Shown one piece after another: positions 26,880 through 35,925 of a stretch of 64,000 bases of DNA. The notes beneath the pieces were generated by a model. The model worked only from the letters and a program-made list of their open reading frames with translations, had not been told where the DNA came from and made no database searches. A program made the translations under genes and the position numbers. Source of the DNA: an uncultured Caulobacterales bacterium (GTDB lineage: Bacteria; Pseudomonadota; Alphaproteobacteria; Caulobacterales; Maricaulaceae); the NCBI GenBank assembly GCA_947503715.1, contig CANNER010000001.1, positions 434,001 through 498,000 of the forward strand. Direction: 5' to 3'. How positions within the stretch are numbered: the stretch's first letter is position 1; the number at the start of each line of letters is the position of its first letter.

Positions 26880-27914
26880 CTACCGGATGCGGTCTTTCAG
26901 GGTTTCAATCACAGAGCCTACCGTTTGCCCATCCGCGCGTGCGGCGAAGTTCAGGGCCATACGGTGTTTCAAGACGGGTTCTGCCAGAGCGAGGACATCA
27001 TCAATAGAGGGCGAGAGGCGACCATCAATTAGCGCTCTCGCACGGCTGGCCAGCATCAGGGCTTGGCCAGCCCGTGGTCCCGGTCCCCAAGAGACTGATT
27101 CGCGCACGCTCTCGATCTCGCTCTGCGCGGGACGCGCATTTCGGACGAGGGTTAGAATGGCGTCGAGCACATTCTCCCCGACGGGTAATTTCCGGACGAG
27201 AGCCTGCATATCCATCAGCTGCTTAGGCGTGATCGCTTTCTTCGCGCCGGCCGTCTCGGTCCCCGTCGTGCGGACGAGGATGTTGCGCTCCGTTTCCAGC
27301 GTTGGAAAATCGACATCAATGCGCAGGAGGAAACGGTCAAGCTGTGCCTCGGGCAGGGGGTAAGTCCCTTCCTGTTCAATCGGGTTTTGCGTCGCGAGGA
27401 CGTGGAACGGTTTGGGCAGATCGTGGCGCACACCCGCAACGGTTACGAATTTCTCCTGCATCGCCTGCAGAAGCGCGGATTGTGTACGCGGCGAGGCACG
27501 GTTGATTTCATCCGCCATGAGAAGTTGCGTGAAGACCGGACCCGGAATGAACCGGAATTCGCGTTTGCCCTTCGCGTTTTCTTCCAGAACCTCAGACCCT
27601 AGAATGTCTCCCGGCATCAGGTCCGGCGTAAACTGCACGCGTTTATCATCCAGTCCTAAAACCGTGCCGAGTGTTTCAACCAACAATGTCTTCGCCAAAC
27701 CCGGCACGCCAACCAGCAGCGCATGACCGCCCGACAGGATCGCGGCGAGGGCGAGCTCGACCACGGCATCCTGTCCGTAAACCACTCTGCCGATATTGGC
27801 TCGGGCGGTGCTGAGTTTTTCGCTGGCCGCGCCTGCGGCTTTTTCGATATTGGCGGGAATGTCTTGCATCAATTTCTTGGCCTGTGGAATACTGTCAGGG
27901 AGTCGTTCGTTCAC
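26880..27914 (-). CDS. MoxR-family AAA+ ATPase
   Basis: 344 residues from GTG 27914; an ATG at 27869 would give an N-terminus closer to typical MoxR proteins, and the GTG has no clear ribosome binding site, so the start is unsure. Walker A is GVPGLAKTLL, Walker B LLMADEINRASP, with sensor ATQNPIEQEGTYPLPEAQLDRF. MoxR ATPases act as chaperone-like remodelers with DUF58/VWA partners, here encoded just downstream. Divergent from the DUF1285 gene. Confidence 0.93.
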   Translation of the reverse strand: MNERLPDSIPQAKKLMQDIPANIEKAAGAASEKLSTARANIGRVVYGQDAVVELALAAILSGGHALLVGVPGLAKTLLVETLGTVLGLDDKRVQFTPDLMPGDILGSEVLEENAKGKREFRFIPGPVFTQLLMADEINRASPRTQSALLQAMQEKFVTVAGVRHDLPKPFHVLATQNPIEQEGTYPLPEAQLDRFLLRIDVDFPTLETERNILVRTTGTETAGAKKAITPKQLMDMQALVRKLPVGENVLDAILTLVRNARPAQSEIESVRESVSWGPGPRAGQALMLASRARALIDGRLSPSIDDVLALAEPVLKHRMALNFAARADGQTVGSVIETLKDRIR

Positions 27915-27995
27915 TCCGCATGAAAGTTGATAAACACCTTGTCCAGTCCAAACACCTTAAATGGCGGTAAGTCGCAGTTCTCTCTCGAAGATTTG

Positions 27996-28544
27996 ATGAC
28001 GGCTTTGGCGGATACATCCGATGATCGGCGGCCCGTAGAACGCTGGAAGCCTGATCACTGCGGGGAAATCGACATCGTCATCAAAGCGGACGGATCCTGG
28101 TGGCATGAGGGCGGGAAGATCAACCGCAAGGGCATGGTCGAATTGTTCGCATCCGTGTTACGCAAGGACGAGGACGGTGTGACCTATCTCGTCACGCCTG
28201 TTGAGAAACTGTCCATCACGGTGGAGCGCGGGCATTTCGTCGCCATACGCCTGGATGCGAAAGGAGAGGGGCAAGACCAGCGTTTGTTCTTCACGACCAA
28301 TCTCGGCGATGTTGTCGAGGCTGGACCGGAAAACCGTTTACGGATTGAGACGGATGCAGAGACGGGCGAACCCGACCCTTACGTTAATGTGTGGGGGCGG
28401 TTGGAAGCGTCGCTCTCCCGTCCCGTTTTTTACGAGTTAGTTGATTTGGCCGTGGAACGTCAAACGCCGGACGGAGCGCAGCTCGGCGTTTGGGGCGGGG
28501 GTGAGTTTTTCCCGCTTGGCCCGGCGGGCAGTCATAATGTCTGA
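27996..28544 (+). CDS. DUF1285 domain protein
   Basis: 182 residues from ATG 27996; an in-frame TTG at 27927 would add 23 residues and is less likely. The DUF1285 core shows GSWWHEGGKINRKGMVELFASVL and later DPYVNVWGRLEASLSRP. The function of the family is unknown. It starts the plus-strand operon with a NUDIX hydrolase, a deacetylase-like lipoprotein and the CCA transferase, and overlaps the NUDIX start by 8 nt. Confidence 0.88.
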   Translation: MTALADTSDDRRPVERWKPDHCGEIDIVIKADGSWWHEGGKINRKGMVELFASVLRKDEDGVTYLVTPVEKLSITVERGHFVAIRLDAKGEGQDQRLFFTTNLGDVVEAGPENRLRIETDAETGEPDPYVNVWGRLEASLSRPVFYELVDLAVERQTPDGAQLGVWGGGEFFPLGPAGSHNV

Positions 28545-29136
28545 TAAAATGATGACATCCATCAAACGCGCGGTTTTGCCCCTGCCGATTCTCGACGGGA
28601 CGGACAAGGTCACGCGGGAAGGACAGCGAAAGGCGGCCGTTCTGTTTCCGCTCGTCATGCGGGATGACTGGCATGTTATCCTGACACAGCGTCCTGAAAC
28701 CATGCCGTCCCACCCCGGGCAAATCTCCTTTCCCGGCGGTAAGGCGGAAGCGGGCGAGACGATTGCGCAGACGGCCCTGCGGGAGACGGAAGAAGAAATC
28801 GGCGTGGGGGCGAAGGATATCCAGCTTATCGGGCGCTTGCCCAGCTTCGACGCGGTCAGCAAATTCCGCGTCACGCCCTATGTCGGAGTCGTCTCTTCTC
28901 ACGCGACCATCACGCCCGACCCGCGCGAAGTGGAAAGCGTGTTTGAAGTGCCGATGTCCTTCCTGATGAACCCGGACAATCACATCCGCCGCGAAGTCTT
29001 TTTCGACGAAAAAACGCATGTCCTCTTCGACATGCCTTATGACGAGCCTGACGGGACGCATCGCAATATCTGGGGTATGACGGCGATGACGATTTACCGG
29101 ATGTGGCAGCGCGGATTTGAGGCAAAAGCGGCATGA
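28537..29136 (+). CDS. NUDIX hydrolase, coenzyme A pyrophosphatase type
   Basis: 199 residues from ATG 28537 (8-nt overlap with the DUF1285 gene). The NUDIX box is complete (GGKAEAGETIAQTALRETEE then EIGV), and the family-specific motif before it, LTQRPETMPSHPGQISFPGG, is the UPF0035 signature of CoA pyrophosphatases. It should hydrolyse CoA derivatives to 4'-phosphopantetheine and adenosine 3',5'-bisphosphate. The stop overlaps the next start (ATGA). Confidence 0.92.
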   Translation: MSDKMMTSIKRAVLPLPILDGTDKVTREGQRKAAVLFPLVMRDDWHVILTQRPETMPSHPGQISFPGGKAEAGETIAQTALRETEEEIGVGAKDIQLIGRLPSFDAVSKFRVTPYVGVVSSHATITPDPREVESVFEVPMSFLMNPDNHIRREVFFDEKTHVLFDMPYDEPDGTHRNIWGMTAMTIYRMWQRGFEAKAA

Positions 29137-30062
29137 TGGATCGACGCGGATTTCTGATGGGGGCAGCGGCGGTCGCTGGCTTGACCGCTTGTTCTGTGAA
29201 ACCGCAGGGATCTGCGATCGATCAAAAGCGCATGGCGATTACCATGGACGATTTCACACAAACTTTCGATATCGGCCTCAGCCTCGAACAGCGTAATGCC
29301 AATATTCTCGACGCTTTTGACGCCGTCGGTCACAAAGCGGCAGGCTTTGTCACGGGCAGTTTCGTCGAGAGCGAATGGGGAGAGCAGGTCGTCGAGAGCT
29401 GGACATCTCGCGGTCATCTAATTGGAAATCACACATGGACCCACCCTCATGCGAATGAAACACCGACACAGGATTATCTCGCTGACATAAAGCGAAATAG
29501 CGATTATCTGCGTTCGCTCGGTCATCGCACAGACTATTTCCGTTTCCCATTTTTGGATGACGGGCGGGACCGCGCACAGCAGGTTGCTCTATTTGAAGGC
29601 CTGAATGAACAAGGACTTCTCAATGCGCCCGTGACGTTCGATACAGTCGATTGGTACACGACGAGCCGGATGGAAGCCCGCCTTCGCGATAACCCACAAA
29701 CCGATCTCGCGCCCTATCGCGAATATTACGTCGACATGTGTGTGACCCTTGCCAATTACTGGGAAGAGACGTCGCGCATGTTGGGAAATATCGGTCTGCC
29801 GCATCTGACGCTAATGCATCATAATGTCCTCAACGGGCATTTCCTGAAGGATGTTTTGCTGGCTTTGAAAGCCGACGGTTGGGCCTTTGTGGATGCGGCG
29901 GATGCGCTGGACATGACTGCCTATCACGACCTGCCACCGGAACCCACAATGGGCCGAAATTGGCTGACCTTGAAACGGCGTGAGATGGGAATAGAGGCCC
30001 TGCCTTATCCGCAGGATTACCTGCAATTCGGTAAGCCGGGAATGGATGCACGCGGATTATGA
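29133..30062 (+). CDS. Tat-exported polysaccharide deacetylase-like lipoprotein
   Basis: 309 residues. The N-terminus carries a twin-arginine motif (DRRGFLMGAAAVAGLTAC) ending in a lipobox, so it is probably folded, metal-loaded and Tat-exported before lipidation. NodB-homology motifs are visible: MDDFTQTFD (motif 1) and GNHTWTHPHANE (the HxxxH metal pair), then TDYFRFPF (motif 3). The substrate is unknown: peptidoglycan, another amino sugar or a non-sugar amide are all possible. It is coupled on both sides (4-nt overlaps with the NUDIX gene and the CCA gene), so it is a built-in operon member and not a loose insertion, but its role beside RNA and CoA enzymes is not obvious. Confidence 0.85.
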   Translation: MMDRRGFLMGAAAVAGLTACSVKPQGSAIDQKRMAITMDDFTQTFDIGLSLEQRNANILDAFDAVGHKAAGFVTGSFVESEWGEQVVESWTSRGHLIGNHTWTHPHANETPTQDYLADIKRNSDYLRSLGHRTDYFRFPFLDDGRDRAQQVALFEGLNEQGLLNAPVTFDTVDWYTTSRMEARLRDNPQTDLAPYREYYVDMCVTLANYWEETSRMLGNIGLPHLTLMHHNVLNGHFLKDVLLALKADGWAFVDAADALDMTAYHDLPPEPTMGRNWLTLKRREMGIEALPYPQDYLQFGKPGMDARGL

Positions 30063-31291
30063 CCGATCTCAACCCTCAACAATTTCCGTGGATGCGAAGT
30101 GAGGCTGTGACGCAACTCTTCGCAGCTTTGCCGGAAGGCTCGCTTCGTTTCGTCGGCGGCTGTGTCCGCAATGCGCTCTGGGGTGAACCTGTCAGCGATA
30201 TTGATCTGGCCTGCCAGTTGGAACCGGAAGCCGTGATTGCGGCCTTGAAAGCGGCGGATATCCGCTTCGTCCCAACGGGCATTGACCACGGGACTGTGAC
30301 CGCTGTGATTGACGGGCAGCCTTACGAGGTCACCAGTCTGCGCCGCGATGTCGAAACTGATGGCCGTCGTGCGACGGTTGCCTATACCACGGATTGGGCG
30401 GAAGATGCGCAGCGTCGCGATCTTACGATTAATGCGCTTTACGCCGATTTTGACGGTGTGATTTATGACCCGACGGGGCAGGGCTTGGATGATATCAAAT
30501 CCCGTAAATTTCGTTTCGTCGGGGACGCCGCAATGCGCGTTCAGGAGGATTATCTGCGTATCCTGCGATTTTTCCGATTCCTCGCCCATTATGGCGGGCA
30601 GGAGAAAGTGGATGCGGCTTCGCTTCGCGCGTGTCGGGAACATCGTCGTGGTTTGAAACAACTCTCCGCTGAAAGGGTTTGGTCAGAGATCAAGAAACTC
30701 CTCTCCGCCCGCAACCCGGTCCGTGCGACCCGCATCATGCTGACCAACGAAATCCTCGATACGCTCCTACCGGAGGCCAGCAATGTTGACGGTCTGGACG
30801 CGATTGTCCGCTTGGAAGCCCGTGAGGGGATCAAACCCGACCCGCTCCTCCGTCTCATGGCGATGAGTGCGCGGGAACCGTTGCAAATGGCGCTGCTGAC
30901 GAAGCGGTTGAAAATGAGCAAGGCCGAAACCATGCGCCTGCGCAACTGGTCGGATGATGATGCACAGCTCTCCACCGATATGCCGGAGCGTGAGCGCCTC
31001 GCTGCGATTTACCGCTCCGGAAAGCAAACTATTCTCGACCGCGCCAGATTGCGGGCGGCGGGTGAGGCGGACCCCATCCAAAGCTCCCGCTGGATGGTGC
31101 TCGCCGACCTCGCCATGGGCTGGCAACCGCCGGACTTTCCGGTTACGGGCAAGGACCTCGCCAAAGCGGGTGTTCCCAAAGGCCCCGGCATGGGAAAGGC
31201 CTTGAAAGCGCTGGAGGCGTTATGGATACGTTCCGGCTTCGCAACAGAAAAACCGCAGCTCCTCGCGGCTCTAAAATTGATGGGTTATTAG
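30059..31291 (+). CDS. CCA tRNA nucleotidyltransferase / poly(A) polymerase family
   Basis: 410 residues. Class II nucleotidyltransferase: RFVGGCVRNALWG, the catalytic DID in VSDIDLAC, then RRDLTINALY and GLDDI; the RNA-binding region lies around residues 165-230. In alphaproteobacteria this gene next to DUF1285 and the CoA NUDIX enzyme is the usual tRNA CCA-adding enzyme. The start overlaps the preceding stop (ATGA) and the GST gene follows with no gap. Confidence 0.93.
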   Translation: MTDLNPQQFPWMRSEAVTQLFAALPEGSLRFVGGCVRNALWGEPVSDIDLACQLEPEAVIAALKAADIRFVPTGIDHGTVTAVIDGQPYEVTSLRRDVETDGRRATVAYTTDWAEDAQRRDLTINALYADFDGVIYDPTGQGLDDIKSRKFRFVGDAAMRVQEDYLRILRFFRFLAHYGGQEKVDAASLRACREHRRGLKQLSAERVWSEIKKLLSARNPVRATRIMLTNEILDTLLPEASNVDGLDAIVRLEAREGIKPDPLLRLMAMSAREPLQMALLTKRLKMSKAETMRLRNWSDDDAQLSTDMPERERLAAIYRSGKQTILDRARLRAAGEADPIQSSRWMVLADLAMGWQPPDFPVTGKDLAKAGVPKGPGMGKALKALEALWIRSGFATEKPQLLAALKLMGY

Positions 31292-31939
31292 ATGTCCAAC
31301 CTCACGCTCTACATTGGCAATTACAATTATTCGAGCTGGTCGCTCCGCGCGTGGCAAATCCTGCGGAAGACGGAATTGCCGTTTGAATCCGTGATGATCG
31401 ATCTCGATATTCCGGGTTACAAGCAGAAGCTTCTTCAAGTCAGCGACGCCGGAACAGTTCCTGTTTTGAACGTCAATGGCGATGTTATTCCGGATAGTCT
31501 CGCCATCGCGGAATTCTGTGCGAAAGCCGTCCCAAACCTCTGGCCGAAAGACCCGAAAGACTTTGCTGAGGCCAAACGTATCGTCCGAAAAATGCACGAA
31601 GGGTTTGACGCCATCCGCCGCGAAGCCCCGATGAATCTACGCCGTCGGACGGAAGGCCCTATGCCTGATGATTGCTTGAAGGAAGCGGAAGAAATTTCCG
31701 CGATGTGGGATGAGCTTTTAGGTCGTCATAATGGTCCGTTCCTCTTCGATGACTGGACAATTGCGGATGCGTTTTACACGCCCGTCGCGACACGATTTGC
31801 GAGTTATGGCCTCCCGCGTTCCGTCCGTTCCGACACTTATATTTCGGAACTCATGGCGGATTATCATTTCCTCGAATGGGAAGCGTTGGCCTTTACGGAA
31901 ACGCATATCCTGCCGGAAACGGACGCGGTGAACGCTTAG
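31292..31939 (+). CDS. Glutathione S-transferase family protein
   Basis: 215 residues. Thioredoxin-like N-terminal domain with the serine-type catalytic motif (NYNYSSWSLRAWQ; the catalytic Ser is near residue 14) and GTVPVLNV as the cis-proline glutathione-binding loop, followed by DSLAIAEF and an all-helical C-terminal domain. It starts directly after the CCA enzyme stop and likely shares its transcript. Substrate unknown. Confidence 0.9.
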   Translation: MSNLTLYIGNYNYSSWSLRAWQILRKTELPFESVMIDLDIPGYKQKLLQVSDAGTVPVLNVNGDVIPDSLAIAEFCAKAVPNLWPKDPKDFAEAKRIVRKMHEGFDAIRREAPMNLRRRTEGPMPDDCLKEAEEISAMWDELLGRHNGPFLFDDWTIADAFYTPVATRFASYGLPRSVRSDTYISELMADYHFLEWEALAFTETHILPETDAVNA

Positions 31940-31941
31940 GC

Positions 31942-33912
31942 CTATTTGATCTCCGCGATGACGATGACTTCGGCAACGCCACCAATCGGCACGTCACCGC
32001 CACTGAACCGCACGACGCAAGGCGTGACGCCGCAATCCTGATTGGTCGCGGGGAGGTCGGGCGTGCCAAAACTGCCGCCCGTAAATCCGGTTGTTGAAGC
32101 GGAAATGAATTTCAGATTGGGCGGGAGCGTGTCCTGAATATCGACATCTTGTGCGCTGGCCGTTGCGGTTGCGGCATTTGTCGCCGTAATTTTGTAAAGC
32201 ACTTCATTTCCGGGCGTCATGTAAAGACCAAGCCCGCCCGGGTCATTCACCTCAACCGTTTTGACGGCTGACAATTCTGCTGCCGTGCGCGGGCACATTG
32301 CAAAATCATGAACGGAAATGATTTGGAAAGCCGGATTAGTACCAACATCGGGATGATTGTCATAAACGAATTGCAGGCTGTCTATGGGGTTCAAAAAAGT
32401 AACGTCCACATTGCCGTTAGCTGTGGTGTTATCAGCTGTCACATTGCCAATGGCGGCATTGCCGCTAATGAAGTTTGCGCCGCTCCGCGTAAGTGTAACA
32501 GGTTGGTTCGTCCCATCCAGCGACCCGGTAACGGTGATACGGTCAATCCATCCGCCAAGATCAACATCGAAAATTGAAAACTGTAAGGAATCAACGCCCA
32601 CCCCCGGCTCTCCGACATCAATCGCCATGGTGAGTGATTGAGACTGTAAGGCGTAATCCACTGCAATATGTAAACTCGGGTCAGCAGGCGATATGCCTCC
32701 CGTGACATTGCTTTGCACGACGGGTGTATTCGTCCCGGCAGAAGCCCCCAATCGCGCCGTATCGCCTGTTAGGGTAAAGACGAGCCGTTCTTCGCCTGCC
32801 GGTACAGCAGTCCCTGTCGGCGGATAAGATTGCGGATTGGCTGCGCCGGATACCCCGGTCGGCCAGCTATTGGTGCCTGTCGCTGCCCACTCAAAAACAA
32901 ATTGATCCGTCATCGAGCAAGTCAGGCTGGGTTTAATAGGAGAAGATTGTCCTATTACGGTCACCGTCGCATCGTCATCTTCTGTCGTCGAGCTATTGCC
33001 GGGGGTCGAGTCCGGGTCCGGGCGATTAGACGTCAGAACTTCAGCCTCGATCGTGTAGCTCGTCTGAGTTGTGACAATCACATCCAGAATAATCGTTGCG
33101 CTGGCCCCATCTGCGATATTTGCTGGCGGCGTCCAAATCCCAGTGGCGTCATCATAAGTGCCGTCTCCGGATTGCGCGTCATAGGTGACGCCCGCGGGGA
33201 GTGGGATCGAGACCGTGCTGGTCGCGGAGAGGGCACCACCATTCGTCAACGTGACCGTCAAGGGAACGATGGTGCCAGCCTCCGGGAAATTTGTTCCCGC
33301 CGTCATGGCGAGAGAAAGGTCGGCAGCGTTAGCAGCCTGAAAAATCAATTCTGATCGACGGTAAACGCCGCTTTGACCTTGAAAATCATCACAAATATCC
33401 AAGGTCCAAGTGCCGTTCGGATTAATGCCATCAAAATTGTCTAAATTCCCATCCGGACGCACACGCCATACATAGGGGGCGTCATTGACATCATGCGGCC
33501 CGCCGGAATCCGTGGTGCCTGTATTGACGTCAATCGGGCCTTCATCGTCCAACTCGATATTGTAATTATCAACATTCCCGGCATTGGATGTGTCCTCATT
33601 AATGAGAACAATCGGTCCCACACCCGTTCCCGCTGGCGGAGTCAGGGTGACACGCATATCGCCCCGCCAAGAATGGTCAGCAATCAACCCCAAATTAACG
33701 TCGCTGACAGCCGATAGACCTGTCACATTGAAGGTCCGCGATACATTCGCGGTCGTGCCTGTGCCCGTTGCACCCGGGCAGAGAGTGGCATCGCCAATTG
33801 CAATTGTCGCCGTATCAACAAAGCTCTGGGCTTGGGCTGTACTGGCCAGCGCAAATAAGCCCGTTGCAAGACAGGCGCTTTTGAATATCGATAATCTCTT
33901 CAGGAGACCCAT
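31942..33912 (-). CDS. Exported P-domain/DUF11 repeat surface protein
   Basis: 656 residues from ATG 33912 (an in-frame start at 33927 would add five residues). Signal peptide ends near ASTAQAQ. Residues about 25-195 form a proprotein-convertase P-domain (SWRGDMRVTLTPPAGT, NPNGTWTLDICDD). DUF11-type Ig-like repeats follow at about 200-310 (TVTLTNGGALSATSTV) and again at the C-terminus (ITATNAATATASAQDV). A central beta-rich segment is unassigned. P-domains usually follow a protease; here none is present, so this is probably an adhesin or surface-layer protein. No sorting signal or membrane anchor is evident at the C-terminus. Confidence 0.82.
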   Translation of the reverse strand: MGLLKRLSIFKSACLATGLFALASTAQAQSFVDTATIAIGDATLCPGATGTGTTANVSRTFNVTGLSAVSDVNLGLIADHSWRGDMRVTLTPPAGTGVGPIVLINEDTSNAGNVDNYNIELDDEGPIDVNTGTTDSGGPHDVNDAPYVWRVRPDGNLDNFDGINPNGTWTLDICDDFQGQSGVYRRSELIFQAANAADLSLAMTAGTNFPEAGTIVPLTVTLTNGGALSATSTVSIPLPAGVTYDAQSGDGTYDDATGIWTPPANIADGASATIILDVIVTTQTSYTIEAEVLTSNRPDPDSTPGNSSTTEDDDATVTVIGQSSPIKPSLTCSMTDQFVFEWAATGTNSWPTGVSGAANPQSYPPTGTAVPAGEERLVFTLTGDTARLGASAGTNTPVVQSNVTGGISPADPSLHIAVDYALQSQSLTMAIDVGEPGVGVDSLQFSIFDVDLGGWIDRITVTGSLDGTNQPVTLTRSGANFISGNAAIGNVTADNTTANGNVDVTFLNPIDSLQFVYDNHPDVGTNPAFQIISVHDFAMCPRTAAELSAVKTVEVNDPGGLGLYMTPGNEVLYKITATNAATATASAQDVDIQDTLPPNLKFISASTTGFTGGSFGTPDLPATNQDCGVTPCVVRFSGGDVPIGGVAEVIVIAEIK

Positions 33913-33974
33913 TTGTCGTTCCCACAATCTTTCGCCACAGTAAAAGGGACGGATTTTGAATTGGTTAATTTTCC

Positions 33975-34472
33975 TTAGCGGTCAGAGTTTTGGGGGCGTA
34001 ATTTCAAACGACTGTCTGACGTAGAGGCCTCAGGTGTTGGCGACAGGCGAGAACTGCGAAATTGCACCCCGATGGGCACAGGTGTCTGTGCCTTTCTCTC
34101 TATATCCGGTGCATTTGCGGGCAGTCTGCCATCAATCGAAATTTGAATTTTTCCATCTTCAATCCCGCAAGTAATTGTGATTTTATCAGCGGTATTCGGA
34201 CCGTGATCCGGATTAGCGATTTCCCAGACTTTCAGGCCACTTCGCTGGATTTCCGGATCACCAAATCTTGATGTGATCGCGGCATCAATTTCCTTTGCCG
34301 TTGCCATATCCAAACTCTCAGAGAGCTTGATATAGCGGCTATCGCTGACAGCCCGCGATTGACCTTCGGTCAGGGCGAGGGCCTCTGTGAAGACATCAGC
34401 GGCAGAGGCCGTTGACGCGGTACCGAGTAAAACAGCCGCTATGATTGCGGCTTTGAATGTAGAGCCAGACAT
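33975..34472 (-). CDS. Secreted protein of unknown function
   Basis: 165 residues from ATG 34472, which follows CCGGAGG. Signal peptide ends at ASA|AD. The mature protein has a central segment (ADKITITCGIEDGKIQISIDG) that reads as beta strands, and a basic Pro/Ser-rich C-terminal tail (SSRLSPTPEASTSDSR). I do not recognise a family. It is followed by the P-domain protein on the same strand. Confidence 0.65.
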   Translation of the reverse strand: MSGSTFKAAIIAAVLLGTASTASAADVFTEALALTEGQSRAVSDSRYIKLSESLDMATAKEIDAAITSRFGDPEIQRSGLKVWEIANPDHGPNTADKITITCGIEDGKIQISIDGRLPANAPDIERKAQTPVPIGVQFRSSRLSPTPEASTSDSRLKLRPQNSDR

Positions 34473-34567
34473 GCGGCCTCCGGTGTTAAACTGAAGGCGC
34501 ACTGTCGTCGACTAATGTTAATAGAGTCAGAATCCCGCCTCGCGACGAAATTCTGTTCATAGCGCGT

Positions 34568-35665
34568 TCAGACGTTGAATTTGAACAACATGATATCGCC
34601 GTCCTTGACGAGATAGTCCTTGCCCTCCTGCCGGACTTTTCCGGCCTCTTTGGCCCCGGATTCGCCGCCATTGGCGACATAGTCGTCATAGGCTGTGGTT
34701 TCGGCACGGATGAAGCCTTTTTCGAAATCGCCGTGAATGACGCCCGCACATTTCGGCGCGGTCCACCCGTCGCGGAAGGTCCAAGCCCGGGCCTCTTTCG
34801 GGCCAACGGTGAAATAGGTCTGTAGACCCAGCAGGGCATAGCCCGCCCGGATGAGGCGGTTGAGCCCGGGCTCTTCCAAGCCAATCGCGTCCAGATATTC
34901 CGCCTGTTCTTCGTCTTCCAGCACGGCCATTTCCGACTCGATCTGCGCGGAAATGACGACGGCCTGCGCACCCTCGGATTTGGCATGTTCCAGAACTTTG
35001 GCGGAGAAATCATTGCCCTCCGCCGCGCTGTCTTCATCGACATTGGCGACATAGAGGACGGGTTTGGAGGTCAGGAGCTGAAGCATGCGCCACGCTTTCT
35101 TGTCGTCCTCATCAATCTCGGCGACGCGGGCAGGTTGGCCTTCTTCGAGCAGGGCGATGGCTGTTTCGATCAGGCGCATGGTTTGCAGCGCGTCGGCATC
35201 CTTCTGCTTGATCTTCTTTTCCAGTCCCGGCTTGCGCTTCTCTAAGCTCTCCAAATCGGCCAGCATCAGCTCCGTCTCGATGGTCTCGTAATCCGCCATC
35301 GGATCAATCCGACCTTCGACATGGGTGATGTCCTCATCCTCGAAACAGCGCAGGACATAGACGATAGCATCCGTCTCGCGGATATTGGCGAGGAATTGAT
35401 TGCCCATGCCTTCGCCCTTTGACGCGCCCTTCACGAGGCCCGCAATATCAACGAAGTTCATCCGAGCGGGGATGCGCGTGGCGGATTTTCCGATATCGGC
35501 AATGACGTCAAGACGGGCTTCCGGCACGGCGACATCGCCGACATTGGGCTCAATCGTGCAGAACGGATAATTCGCCGCTTGCGCATTTGCCGTCTTGGTC
35601 AGCGCGTTGAAAAGCGTCGATTTCCCGACATTGGGAAGACCGACAATACCGCATTTGAAACCCAT
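34568..35665 (-). CDS. ychF: Ribosome-binding ATPase YchF
   Basis: 365 residues from ATG 35665, preceded by CCGGAG; longer upstream readings are not supported. Obg-family domain order: P-loop GLPNVGKSTLFNAL (9-22), switch region, G3 DIAGLVKGASKGEG, a coiled-coil hairpin (about 130-195), the YchF-specific NVDE in place of the usual NKxD (explaining its ATP preference), and a C-terminal TGS-like domain ending in LFKFNV. It binds the 70S ribosome and is highly conserved. Confidence 0.97.
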   Translation of the reverse strand: MGFKCGIVGLPNVGKSTLFNALTKTANAQAANYPFCTIEPNVGDVAVPEARLDVIADIGKSATRIPARMNFVDIAGLVKGASKGEGMGNQFLANIRETDAIVYVLRCFEDEDITHVEGRIDPMADYETIETELMLADLESLEKRKPGLEKKIKQKDADALQTMRLIETAIALLEEGQPARVAEIDEDDKKAWRMLQLLTSKPVLYVANVDEDSAAEGNDFSAKVLEHAKSEGAQAVVISAQIESEMAVLEDEEQAEYLDAIGLEEPGLNRLIRAGYALLGLQTYFTVGPKEARAWTFRDGWTAPKCAGVIHGDFEKGFIRAETTAYDDYVANGGESGAKEAGKVRQEGKDYLVKDGDIMLFKFNV

Positions 35666-35746
35666 GAGATTGGCTCCGGAAGGAAGTGTGAGTGTTGGCG
35701 CGGGACGTGGAGAATTGTACGGGAAATTGCAAGGGCGAAACGCTTG

Positions 35747-35830
35747 CATTTGACCCAGTGGGTCAAATGCAGTGCAGCGCCGAAACGCCATGCGTTTCGA
35801 TTCCTCGATATTTGAATGACAATTAAATGC
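35747..35830 (+). repeat. Three-hairpin element, copy 1
   Basis: Stem A 35747-35757/35759-35769 around one base (the perfect repeat is one base longer each side), stem B CGAAACGC-CAT-GCGTTTCG at 35781-35799, and imperfect stem C at 35808-35830. It aligns without gaps over 84 positions to the complement of 35926-36009 (66 of 84 identical by hand), with paired changes that keep base-pairing. Confidence 0.8.
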
Positions 35831-35833
35831 CGC

Positions 35834-35921
35834 TGTGACCCCGCACTTGTTGCAGGGCCTGACGTTTGTGAACGCAGGTTGAGACCGCAGCCGATAGGTC
35901 CCGCATCACGTGCGGGATGAC
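35834..35921. repeat. REP-like repeat, copy A
   Basis: About 88 bp with two small hairpins and inverted ends (TGTGACCCC ... GGGATGAC); the right hairpin is TCCCGCA-tcacg-TGCGGGA (35899-35917). It resembles the widespread alphaproteobacterial REP-like sequence GTCAYCCCGG. A second copy is at 36455-36543. It lies between the two inverted hairpin elements. Confidence 0.75.
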
Positions 35922-35925
35922 GAAA

